DNA of 5,355 nucleotides. Source: Firmicutes bacterium UBA5389. GTDB taxonomy: Bacteria > Bacillota > DTU025. The DNA lies in NCBI GenBank assembly GCA_002409965.1, contig DHON01000087.1:612-5966 (forward strand). The letters are read 5' to 3'. The position numbers and the translations under genes were made by a program. Shown one piece after another: positions 1-5,355 of the stretch. How positions within the stretch are numbered: position 1 is the first letter of the stretch; every line of letters starts with the position of its first letter. The notes under the pieces were generated by a model. It did no database searches. It worked only from the letters and a program-made list of their open reading frames with translations, and was not told where the DNA came from.

Positions 1-14
1 GAGGGGGTGGTAGC

Positions 15-1433
15 ATGTCTTCTGGAAGTCTGTTTGAGCGGAGGGAATTCCTTCTCGAGGGTCTCGTAATCGCCACTTTGGTGATATTGCTTCTGGGCAG
101 CTTCTACTTTACCGGAGCTCCCTACCTAGCCGCAGGGCTCGCCATCGGCGTGCCCGTGGTCGCATGGGCATGCATAAGGCCGAAGCGACTCGTGTATCTT
201 CTTATCGTCTGGTGCTGCCTGTATCCTTACCTCGAGTCTGATCTCGGCATGTCTCGGTTGCTCTCGTATGGTGGTGACCTCATAAATATCCTTGCGCTGC
301 TGTTTTCCCTGAAGTCAAAAAAGCTGCGAGCTGTCAGGTGGGGGTGGGTTCCTGTACCCATCACACTGTTCGGCATCGTGGCGCTGCTCTCAGCGTTCGC
401 TCACGGGGTGAGTCCGACACTCGTGCTGTGGGAGGCTCGCAATGTATTTAGGTTCTTCGCGTTCTTTCTCGCGTGTGCATGCCTGCTCGACACCGAGGAC
501 TTGAAGCAGATCGTCAAGCTTCTCTTTGTCATTTTCACTGTGAACCTTGCGATATGCTCGTTCGAGTCGCTGGTACTGCACTATGGCCAGGACAATGCGA
601 ACGGCCTGTTCGGCTCAGGTTCTGGCGGGAACGCGGCAACCGACATCCTGCTGCTCGAGATGTCCTGCCTGGCGGTGTTCGGCTACGGGAGGAAGGTCGT
701 GAGACTTCCCGTGCTGCTTTTTGTAGTCGCCGGTTCTTGCTGGATTGCGATCATTGTCGAGCTCAAGTTCTACTTCATCCAGCTGGCGCTCCTTATTGCC
801 ATATACCTAGTCATCTCAAAACCGTCGCTCAAAAATCTCTTCCTTGCTATATTGCTCATGGTGGGGCTCTATGTGGCCGTCCAACTCTTTTACACATTCA
901 TGCCGGGTTGGAAGGACTTCTTCGACCTCGAGACCATCTTGGAATCGTCGAGTGAGGGTAGCTATGGTGACGCCGGTGGATTGAACAGGTTATCTGCAAT
1001 CCCTACGCTGCAAGGCATGTTCATCGGCAACACGGCGGACAACCTATTTGGTCTTGGATTTGGCGCAGGGACGTACTCACAGTTCTTTGCGGCTCCCCTC
1101 TATGCGGCCTGGGGTGAGATTCTGCACTGGGCCTGGTTTACCGACGCCCAGATCTATCTTGAAACTGGCTATGTTGGTCTTGTCTGCTATGCGACGTTCT
1201 TTGCCGTTCTTGGCGTGCGCGCGCTCCGCCTGCGAAAGGGGCTTGAGGGTTCCGACGGAATGCTTGTGGAAATGGGTGCTGTTATGGCACTCTCCTGCTT
1301 GATGCTCATCGTGTACAACTGTGTGCTCACGGTCGATCCGGGAGGTTATCTCATCTTCCTATTCCTTGCGATGCCCCTGGTAGTAGATCGGGACCGGTGC
1401 ATAAGAGCAGAAAAAATGGAGGTTGCGTCATGA
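15..1433 (+). CDS. Wzy-type polysaccharide polymerase / O-antigen ligase-like membrane protein
   Basis: Predicted integral membrane protein of 472 residues, likely joining exported oligosaccharide repeat units (Wzy polymerase) or transferring them to an acceptor (ligase), acting at the outer face of the cytoplasmic membrane. Hydrophobic segments are visible at about residues 14-32, 36-54, 58-74, 86-98, 112-130, 143-158, 166-185, 208-223, 230-248, 250-267, 273-294, 383-402, 417-438 and 443-457. The hydrophilic stretch between the last four and the rest (about 295-382) contains GLNRLSAIP, LFGLGFGAGTYSQF and TDAQIYLETGYVG. That resembles the large periplasmic-type loop of the O-antigen ligase/polymerase fold, where a G-G/T and D-x-x-YL-x-x-G-x-x-G pattern recurs. 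The start is supported by a strong purine-rich site (GAGGGGG, 1-7) just upstream. The stop overlaps the next start by ATGA, so the two are probably co-translated. Sequence divergence in this family prevents choosing between polymerase and ligase. Confidence 0.82.
   Translation: MSSGSLFERREFLLEGLVIATLVILLLGSFYFTGAPYLAAGLAIGVPVVAWACIRPKRLVYLLIVWCCLYPYLESDLGMSRLLSYGGDLINILALLFSLKSKKLRAVRWGWVPVPITLFGIVALLSAFAHGVSPTLVLWEARNVFRFFAFFLACACLLDTEDLKQIVKLLFVIFTVNLAICSFESLVLHYGQDNANGLFGSGSGGNAATDILLLEMSCLAVFGYGRKVVRLPVLLFVVAGSCWIAIIVELKFYFIQLALLIAIYLVISKPSLKNLFLAILLMVGLYVAVQLFYTFMPGWKDFFDLETILESSSEGSYGDAGGLNRLSAIPTLQGMFIGNTADNLFGLGFGAGTYSQFFAAPLYAAWGEILHWAWFTDAQIYLETGYVGLVCYATFFAVLGVRALRLRKGLEGSDGMLVEMGAVMALSCLMLIVYNCVLTVDPGGYLIFLFLAMPLVVDRDRCIRAEKMEVAS
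1418..1422 (+). promoter_or_regulatory. Ribosome binding site deciding the acyltransferase start
   Basis: GGAGG lies seven bases before the ATG at 1430, inside the end of the upstream membrane-protein gene. It favours 1430 over the in-frame upstream ATG at 1397, which has no comparable site and would add 11 residues that do not look like part of the family. The start forms an ATGA overlap with the preceding stop. Confidence 0.8.
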
Positions 1434-2191
1434 TCCTCAAGGGCAGTATTCGGAAGTTTGCCTACGGGCCGAAGGCAAACTCGGCGTCGTACGTCGCCCA
1501 TCTGCGTTCCCTGGGTATGGCCATCGGGGATGATAAGGTGATCTATGCTCCCACGAAGTGCGAGATCGACACCACGCGCCCTTGGATGATAGAGATCGGG
1601 CACAACATTTCCATCACCGAGGGCGTGACCATTCTCGCGCATGGCTATGACTGGAGCGTATTTAAAGGAAAGCGCGGAGACGTTATGGGCAGCGCCGGCC
1701 ACGTGCGTATCGGGGACAATGTGTTTAGCAGAATGAACTCGACCATCCTCAAGGGCGTGGAGATTGACGATAATGTAGTCATCGGCGCAAAAAGCATCGT
1801 AACACACGATACCCCCTCTAACAGCGTTGCCGTGGGTGATCCGGCGCGCTCGATAGGCGATATCGACGACTACCTGGAGAAGCGTCGTACAGCGCAGATA
1901 GATGAGGCAGCGGACCTGTACGACTGTTGGCGCCGCAACTCATCTGAAGGTAGGCGGAGGGAAATACCTCCGAGAGAGATTTCGCGGAGTTCTTCTGGCT
2001 CTTCGAGGAAAGCGAACCGGGGGACCTGTCGTGCGATGCATACGAGCGGATGCTCGGCCTCTGCGGCACATACGATAAGAGCGCTGTGCTCTTCGAGGCT
2101 ACGGAGAGACCATTTGCAAGCTACCAGGAGTTCCTCGAACATCTGGATGGAATCATCGCAGGATGGCAGGAGTAGGCTGGTGATGCTATGA
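1430..2191 (+). CDS. Hexapeptide-repeat acyltransferase (left-handed beta-helix), C-terminal part frameshifted
   Basis: Likely O- or N-acyl (probably acetyl) transferase that modifies a sugar of the polysaccharide in the cytoplasm using an acyl-CoA donor. The visible fold is the left-handed beta-helix: an N-terminal helical cap (about 1-35), imperfect hexapeptide turns such as IEIGHNISITEGVTI (55-69), VRIGDNVFSRMNSTILKGV (92-110) and VEIDDNVVIGAKSIV (110-124), then the usual exit VAVGDPAR (133-140). His71 in ILAHGYDW is the candidate catalytic base. From about residue 182 the frame is wrong: this reading becomes a Ser/Arg-rich, low-complexity tail that runs to a stop at 2191 and overlaps the next ATG. 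The expected helical tail (DFAEFFWLFEE, then YERMLGLCGTYDKS) continues in the frame one base back and stops at 2175. The break falls at a (GA)4 tract, 1972-1979. As sequenced, the protein has a complete helix domain but a foreign tail. Mutation, assembly error or phase-variable slippage are all possible. Confidence 0.8.
   Translation: MILKGSIRKFAYGPKANSASYVAHLRSLGMAIGDDKVIYAPTKCEIDTTRPWMIEIGHNISITEGVTILAHGYDWSVFKGKRGDVMGSAGHVRIGDNVFSRMNSTILKGVEIDDNVVIGAKSIVTHDTPSNSVAVGDPARSIGDIDDYLEKRRTAQIDEAADLYDCWRRNSSEGRRREIPPREISRSSSGSSRKANRGTCRAMHTSGCSASAAHTIRALCSSRLRRDHLQATRSSSNIWMESSQDGRSRLVML
1955..1972 (+). other. Inverted repeat (6-bp stem, 6-base loop) next to the frame break
   Basis: CGGAGG (1955-1960) and CCTCCG (1967-1972) are perfect reverse complements around the loop GAAATA. 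The left arm contains the Shine-Dalgarno-like GGAGG. The right arm ends on the first base of the (GA)4 tract where the acyltransferase frame is lost. The structure is short and lies within coding sequence, so function is unproven. Confidence 0.4.
1979..2175 (+). pseudogene. Out-of-frame C-terminal tail of the acyltransferase
   Basis: Read in the frame that ends with TAG at 2173-2175, this stretch encodes about 65 residues of acidic/aromatic helical sequence with DFAEFFWLFEE, YERMLGLCGTYDKS and ERPFASYQEFLEHL. From memory of related polysaccharide acyltransferases, the beta-helix is followed by just such a tail: F-x-x-F/Y-F-x-LFE, then a M-x-L-x-G-x-Y-x-x-S segment and F-x-S-F/Y-x-E-F near the end. 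It therefore belongs to the gene starting at 1430. No good start codon with its own ribosome binding site precedes it (a stop, TAG, lies at 1951 in this frame), so it would only be made by a frame change or by a restored allele. Joined, the protein would be about 248 residues. Confidence 0.75.
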
Positions 2192-2997
2192 GCGGCATAC
2201 CCCACATCATTCACTACTGCTGGTTCGGCGGGAATCCTCTGGGCGAGAAGGAACAAACTTGCATTGAGTCATGGAAGAAGTTCTTACCTGGCTATGAGGT
2301 TGTATGTTGGGACGAATCGAGCTGGGATGTAAGGTGTTGTGGCTATGTGTCAGAGGCCTATGACGCTAAGAAGTGGGCCTTCGTTTCTGATTATGCACGA
2401 CTTGACATCCTGTATCGATATGGGGGACTTTATTTCGACACCGACGTGGAATTGATTAAGCCAATAGAAGACATCTTGGAACATGGGCCGTTCATGGGTT
2501 TTGAGACAGACTGGTCGGGTGAGACTGATTGCACTGTCGCCCCTGGGCTTGGTTTGGCGGCAAACCCTGGTCTTGGATTATTCAAATCCATCCTCGAGTC
2601 ATACGAGAATGAGCACTTTGTCAATTCTGACGGGAGTTTCAATCAAACTACAATTGTTGCACGAACTACAAGGATGCTCAGTAAACTGGGCCTCCAACAG
2701 AGATGTGGTATCCAAGAAGTGGCCGGGATAACCATCTATCCTAGCGAGTACTTTAACCCGAAAGACTTTGCAACAGGGGTTATCAAAATAACTGAGAACA
2801 CGAGATCGATACACCACTTCAGCATGAGCTGGCTAACTGAGGAGAACAAATTTGAACACGAGGTTAGAGCTTGGCTCCTCAATCATAACATCCGTGGGGC
2901 CGCTTCGAAGATTGCGGCGCTCGCTGCAGTGATTAGGTACACAGATACGGAAAGACTGGCGAGAAAACTAGGCCTGCGAAAAAGAAATGAGGACTAG
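2188..2997 (+). CDS. GT32-type capsular polysaccharide glycosyltransferase (DxD motif)
   Basis: Cytoplasmic or membrane-associated glycosyltransferase of 269 residues, predicted to transfer a sugar from a nucleotide-sugar donor to the growing lipid-linked repeat unit; donor and linkage cannot be read from the sequence. The family signature is clear. The N-terminus is IPHIIHYCWFGGNPL (residues 4-18), followed by CIESWKKFLPGYEV (25-38) and AKKWAFVSDYARLDILYRYGG (60-80, split here as AKKWAFVSDYARL plus DILYRYGG). The metal/nucleotide-binding DxD is in LYFDTDVELIKPI (81-93, D85 and D87), and a late SIHHFSMSW lies at about 207-215. The length fits the bacterial sugar-binding-DxD (Gly_transf_sug) group. 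The first ATG is right because the conserved N-terminus begins three residues later, although the ribosome binding site is weak (GGAG about 15 bases upstream). Base composition is more AT-rich than the flanking genes (about 43% GC in one sampled 60-base stretch), suggesting separate acquisition. Confidence 0.9.
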   Translation: MSGIPHIIHYCWFGGNPLGEKEQTCIESWKKFLPGYEVVCWDESSWDVRCCGYVSEAYDAKKWAFVSDYARLDILYRYGGLYFDTDVELIKPIEDILEHGPFMGFETDWSGETDCTVAPGLGLAANPGLGLFKSILESYENEHFVNSDGSFNQTTIVARTTRMLSKLGLQQRCGIQEVAGITIYPSEYFNPKDFATGVIKITENTRSIHHFSMSWLTEENKFEHEVRAWLLNHNIRGAASKIAALAAVIRYTDTERLARKLGLRKRNED

Positions 2998-3011
2998 AAG
3001 AGAATAAACTC

Positions 3012-3217
3012 ATCACAAAGACATCCACCATACAGGGGCTGGAACAATTCATTGAGTAAGTATAAGTGTGCTTGCATCGAGTCGCGGAAGAAGTTATTAC
3101 CCCGATTTCGAGATTGTGCACTCGAACTAGCCGAACTTCTACGTCTAGGAGACGGCTGCTAAGAAAGTACTGGAAAACGCCTTTGCATGCCGCGAAAGGA
3201 TAGCGAGGTTGCGCAAT
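3012..3217 (+). pseudogene. Decayed N-terminal fragment of a second GT32-like glycosyltransferase
   Basis: No intact frame exists, but joined fragments follow the start of the neighbouring glycosyltransferase. Bases 3012-3045 resemble the coding of I-x-K-T-I-H-x-x-x-x-G. Bases 3046-3102 read NSLSKYKCACIESRKKLLP, matching N-P-L...CIESWKKFLP. After one extra C in the CCCC run (3100-3103) the frame continues DFEIV, then NFYV and ETAAKK interrupted by TAG stops at 3128 and 3146, and then AFACRERIARL where the intact copy has AFVSDYARL. The DxD region and everything after it are missing. Differences from the intact gene (SKYK versus GEKE, DFEIV versus GYEVV) suggest it came from a different family member rather than a fresh tandem duplicate. 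Confidence 0.65.
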
Positions 3218-3342
3218 TGCAACCGCTTACATGACTTCTTGCTCTTGTTGAAAGCAATAATGAATGTTTGATGGGAGGTAGGTACGAACGATGATGAAAA
3301 AAAGCGATGGTTGCCTTCGGAGCGTGCGCCAGGGAGCTAAAG
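3218..3342 (+). other. Intergenic stretch without a recognised gene
   Basis: Between the glycosyltransferase remnant and the small downstream ORF. It contains a GGGAGG (3273-3278) followed by tandem ATGs at 3291 and 3294 and a run of seven A (3297-3303). Read from those ATGs the frame closes after 22 codons at 3359. With one A fewer, the frame would join the small ORF that ends at 3558. I see no convincing promoter pair or terminator hairpin here. Confidence 0.4.
3331..3336 (+). promoter_or_regulatory. Ribosome binding site suggesting the small-ORF start at 3343
   Basis: AGGGAG is six bases before the ATG at 3343. The other in-frame ATG (3307) is preceded by a poly-A/GCG stretch with no Shine-Dalgarno match, so 3343 is the better supported start if this ORF is translated from its own site. 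Confidence 0.45.
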
Positions 3343-3558
3343 ATGCGCCCGTTCGTTAATATGCTGACGGTGCATCCAGAGGGTGCGACAGTAGGTGACC
3401 TTGAGCTAATCGACATTGATGAGGAGATCATATTCTGCGAGTTCCCGCGATTGCTGTCGGACGTTAGCGAACATGCTGAGGTGTCCTGCGCTTCCAACTC
3501 CAGCGGTGGTGGATGCCCTAGCGAGCGCATTGCGAACGTGCTGGAGAAGGGGTGCTGA
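3343..3558 (+). CDS. Small hypothetical protein, translationally coupled to the pyruvyl transferase gene
   Basis: I do not recognise this ORF of 71 residues (83 if started at 3307). It is acidic in the middle (GDLELIDIDEEIIFCEF), ends in a Ser/Gly/Cys-containing segment (CASNSSGGGCPSERIANVLEKGC), and has no membrane segment or signal peptide. Cysteines occur in the middle and near the end but without a known metal-binding spacing. Its stop overlaps the next start as TGATG, and its last codons carry that gene's ribosome binding site, which argues that translation through here matters or once did. It may be a genuine small protein, or the tail of a larger gene whose beginning is lost: the upstream DNA is gene debris, and an A7 run separates a better-looking start (3291) from this frame. 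Base composition resembles the GC-richer neighbours rather than the AT-rich glycosyltransferase. Confidence 0.4.
   Translation: MRPFVNMLTVHPEGATVGDLELIDIDEEIIFCEFPRLLSDVSEHAEVSCASNSSGGGCPSERIANVLEKGC
3543..3552 (+). promoter_or_regulatory. Ribosome binding site of the pyruvyl transferase fusion gene
   Basis: The purine run GGAGAAGGGG ends five bases before the ATG at 3558, inside the last codons of the preceding small ORF. With the TGATG stop/start overlap this indicates translational coupling and fixes the start of the fusion gene. Confidence 0.7.
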
Positions 3559-5355
3559 TGGCCTCAATACAACCATCTATTAATAATCGCGTTGCTTTGA
3601 TGACGTGGTTCACTTACCACAACTATGGTACTGCATTGCAGTCGGTCGCCCTGTGCCGGACTCTGCGGGGGCTTGGCTCTGATGTGGACATCATCGACTA
3701 CTTACCTCGAGGAGTTCGTACTACGTCGAGACCATTAGGCCCTACGATCGGAGGGCTTGCCTCGAAGGCGATTCGCAAGTTTCGGGGGCACTTTGCCTCC
3801 AGCCCGATTTATAGCTCCGAGGACCGGGAGAGTCTCTTCGAGACCTTTCTCAGCGGGGAACTCACGCTGACGGCACCCTGCCCCACTATGGCTGAGCTAG
3901 AGGGGCTCAACGACTCGTACGGTACCTTCGTGTGTGGAAGCGACCAGATATGGTCACCGCCGAACTTCGACCCTCACTACTTCCTTGATTTTGTGGGAGG
4001 CGACCGCTTAAAGGTCGCCTACGCTCCGAGCGTAGGGCTGCCGAACGTCGACGAATCCGATGTCGCCAGACAGATGGCCAAGCTATGCGGCAGATTGGAT
4101 GCTCTCTCCACTCGCGAGGAGCCCGGAAGTCGTATTGTGTCCGAGCTTACGGGGAGAGAGGTTGCTACGGTCCTCGATTCAACGTTGCTGCTCGATAGGG
4201 ATGAATGGGCCCGGATGGCAATCGAGTCCGGCCTTCATATTGACAAACCCTACCTACTCGCTTACATGCTTGGCCATGACGAGACACAATGGAGGCGAGT
4301 TTACGCGCTGGGGGAACAGCTCGGGCTTTCTGTCCGTGTTATTCCCATATTCCAGCGTGACCTGAGACGTGAGGGTTGCGTTACTGAACCAGTGGGGCCG
4401 CGCGAGTTCGTTTCGCTCATTGCGAACGCAACATACGTGTGCACTGACTCCTTCCATGGCATCGCTTTCTCTGTGAACCTCGAAAAGGAGTTTTGCGCCT
4501 TCGAGCGCTTCAGGAGCACGAGCAGAATTAACCAGAACTCGCGTATCTACAACCTGCTCGACAAATTGGGCCTTCGCGATAGACTTGCGGTGGGCGGCGT
4601 GAGTGACGAGACCCTCGCGAATCCCATCGACTGGGAGGAACCGAGCGAGAGGCTTGCCGAAGAACGAGGGGTGTCGATCTCCTGGCTCAAACATGCTCTC
4701 GAAATGGAGCCAAAAGCCTCCGCAGTTAAGAACAACGTCCGTCACGATTGCACTCTTTGTTGCGGCTGTACCGCCTGTGAGGCTGTGTGCCCCGTAGATG
4801 CCATCGACGTTAAGCTCGACGTCGAGGGGTTCTGGCGTGCGGAAATAGACGAAGGTGCATGCGTGTCCTGTGGAAAGTGCAGAAGGGTTTGCCCATTCAT
4901 TGAGAATTCCTCCTCCGTCGCAATCGAGGATGGGAAGCTTTTCTCCTATAAGAGCGCGAACTCCTCTCAACTTCTCGAGTCCTCTAGCGGCGGTGCGGGC
5001 GCTGCCATAGCGAAGGCTGAGTCGAACGTCAACTATGCCGTGTTTGGCTGTGCCTTCGAGGTCGGGCGCGGCGCAGTGGCCAGACTCGTGGAGCCCAAGG
5101 ATACGGACGGACTTGGGTCTCTCGCTGGCAGCAAGTACATGCAGTCTGAAGTCGGGCACGTTCTCGCTGATTCAGAGGCCTACGATGGACCAGTCCTCGT
5201 CATGGGTACCCCTTGCCAGGTGGCAGCGACGAGGAACCTTCTTGGGGAGAAAGCTGACGTTACCTACGTCGACCTCATTTGCCACGGTGTGCCTACGAGG
5301 TACCTTTACGAGCGCTATCTCGAGTGGTTATCCAAGGAATATGGGATAGATTCCG
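3558..5355 (+). CDS. Polysaccharide pyruvyl transferase fused to 2x[4Fe-4S] ferredoxin and FrhB-like domain (3' end beyond window)
   Basis: The single open frame runs 599 codons to the window edge with no stop. Residues about 12-385 are a polysaccharide pyruvyl transferase (WcaK/CsaB family) that would add a pyruvate ketal from phosphoenolpyruvate to a glycan sugar. Its marks are MTWFTYHNYGTALQ at 15-28, CGSDQIWSP at 126-134 and TDSFHGIAFS at 296-305. A linker leads to a bacterial-type two-cluster ferredoxin: C401-x2-C404-x2-C407-x3-C411-P, with extra Cys398 and Cys402, and C435-x2-C438-x2-C441-x3-C445-P. From about 460 follows an F420 hydrogenase/dehydrogenase beta-subunit-like (FrhB) domain with SSGG (476-479), GSKYMQS (524-530), GTPCQ (550-554) and CHGVP (575-579). 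FrhB homologues bind flavin and pass electrons between iron-sulfur clusters and a cofactor, but the role of this module in polysaccharide loci is not known to me. The domain usually continues for well over 100 residues more. Both halves keep their key residues, so nothing suggests decay. Confidence 0.92.
   Translation, partial: MASIQPSINNRVALMTWFTYHNYGTALQSVALCRTLRGLGSDVDIIDYLPRGVRTTSRPLGPTIGGLASKAIRKFRGHFASSPIYSSEDRESLFETFLSGELTLTAPCPTMAELEGLNDSYGTFVCGSDQIWSPPNFDPHYFLDFVGGDRLKVAYAPSVGLPNVDESDVARQMAKLCGRLDALSTREEPGSRIVSELTGREVATVLDSTLLLDRDEWARMAIESGLHIDKPYLLAYMLGHDETQWRRVYALGEQLGLSVRVIPIFQRDLRREGCVTEPVGPREFVSLIANATYVCTDSFHGIAFSVNLEKEFCAFERFRSTSRINQNSRIYNLLDKLGLRDRLAVGGVSDETLANPIDWEEPSERLAEERGVSISWLKHALEMEPKASAVKNNVRHDCTLCCGCTACEAVCPVDAIDVKLDVEGFWRAEIDEGACVSCGKCRRVCPFIENSSSVAIEDGKLFSYKSANSSQLLESSSGGAGAAIAKAESNVNYAVFGCAFEVGRGAVARLVEPKDTDGLGSLAGSKYMQSEVGHVLADSEAYDGPVLVMGTPCQVAATRNLLGEKADVTYVDLICHGVPTRYLYERYLEWLSKEYGIDS
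3998..4036 (+). other. Two overlapping, mutually exclusive hairpins inside the pyruvyl transferase coding region
   Basis: AGGCGACC (3998-4005) pairs perfectly with GGTCGCCT (4013-4020) around a 7-base loop. CCTACGCT (4018-4025) pairs perfectly with AGCGTAGG (4029-4036) around CCG. The two share 4018-4020, so both full stems cannot form at once. No T-run follows, so this is not an intrinsic terminator. It lies within codons of about residues 147-160 and may be chance, but two adjacent perfect 8-bp stems are notable. Confidence 0.4.

Noticed and set aside
473..955. A 160-codon + strand open frame inside the Wzy-like gene
   Set aside because: It is Arg/His/Cys-rich with no domain, whereas the overlapping frame gives a clean multi-pass membrane protein.
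1397..1429. An upstream ATG start for the acyltransferase
   Set aside because: The ATG at 1430 has GGAGG seven bases before it and an ATGA overlap. The extra 11 residues look like read-through of the previous gene's end.
1346..1807. A 153-codon minus-strand frame, and 1870-2256 (128 codons) on the same strand
   Set aside because: Both are antisense to the acyltransferase region, without motifs or ribosome binding sites.
3248..3290. Possible promoter (TTGAAA at 3248-3253) in the intergenic debris
   Set aside because: No acceptable -10 element is found at the right distance. A TATAAG at 3061 likewise lacks a -35 partner and lies inside the glycosyltransferase remnant.
3297..3303. The A7 run as a canonical -1 slippery site (A-AAA-AAG)
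   Set aside because: Relative to the ATG at 3291 the codons are AAA-AAA-AGC, and joining the downstream frame requires +1 (or -2), not -1.
4254..5159. A 301-codon open frame on the minus strand
   Set aside because: It lies wholly antisense to the pyruvyl transferase/FrhB gene, whose motifs are unmistakable. The antisense protein shows no recognisable domain, and such shadows are common opposite ctc/gag-rich codons.
54..5325. Recurrent CTCGAG hexamers through the window
   Set aside because: They mostly arise from ctc-gag (Leu-Glu) and similar favoured codons in several genes, with no regular spacing.

Overview
This window is part of a surface-polysaccharide (capsule/exopolysaccharide) biosynthesis cluster. 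All genes lie on the + strand and are packed with start/stop overlaps or short gaps. The DNA is moderately GC-rich, with frequent ctc/gag/gcc codons and strong purine-rich ribosome binding sites. The last gene joins a pyruvyl transferase to an iron-sulfur, F420-hydrogenase-beta-like module, an arrangement suited to an anaerobe. An anaerobic actinobacterium of the Coriobacteriia type (Collinsella/Olsenella-like) would fit, but that is an inference from style and gene content. No taxonomic marker is present.

Layout: (1) 15-1433 is a multi-pass membrane protein of the Wzy polymerase / O-antigen ligase type. (2) From 1430, overlapping it by ATGA, is a left-handed beta-helix (hexapeptide-repeat) acyltransferase. 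Its reading frame breaks near 1972-1979, and the expected C-terminal tail continues in another frame to a stop at 2175. (3) 2188-2997 is a GT32-type glycosyltransferase with a DxD motif, visibly more AT-rich than its neighbours. (4) 2998-3342 has no intact gene but holds the decayed N-terminal part of a second GT32-like glycosyltransferase (about 3012-3217). (5) About 3343-3558 is a small unrecognised ORF that runs into the next start by TGATG. (6) 3558 to the window end is a long ORF, cut by the edge. It encodes a polysaccharide pyruvyl transferase domain, two [4Fe-4S] ferredoxin motifs and an FrhB-like domain in one chain. It is the most distinctive gene here.

Working together: the glycosyltransferase would extend a lipid-linked repeat unit in the cytoplasm. 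The acyltransferase and pyruvyl transferase would decorate it with acyl and pyruvate-ketal groups, and the Wzy-like protein would polymerise exported units. The role of the iron-sulfur/FrhB half is unknown. The frameshifted acyltransferase, the glycosyltransferase remnant and the local drop in GC suggest a locus undergoing recombination and gene decay, as is common for surface antigens.
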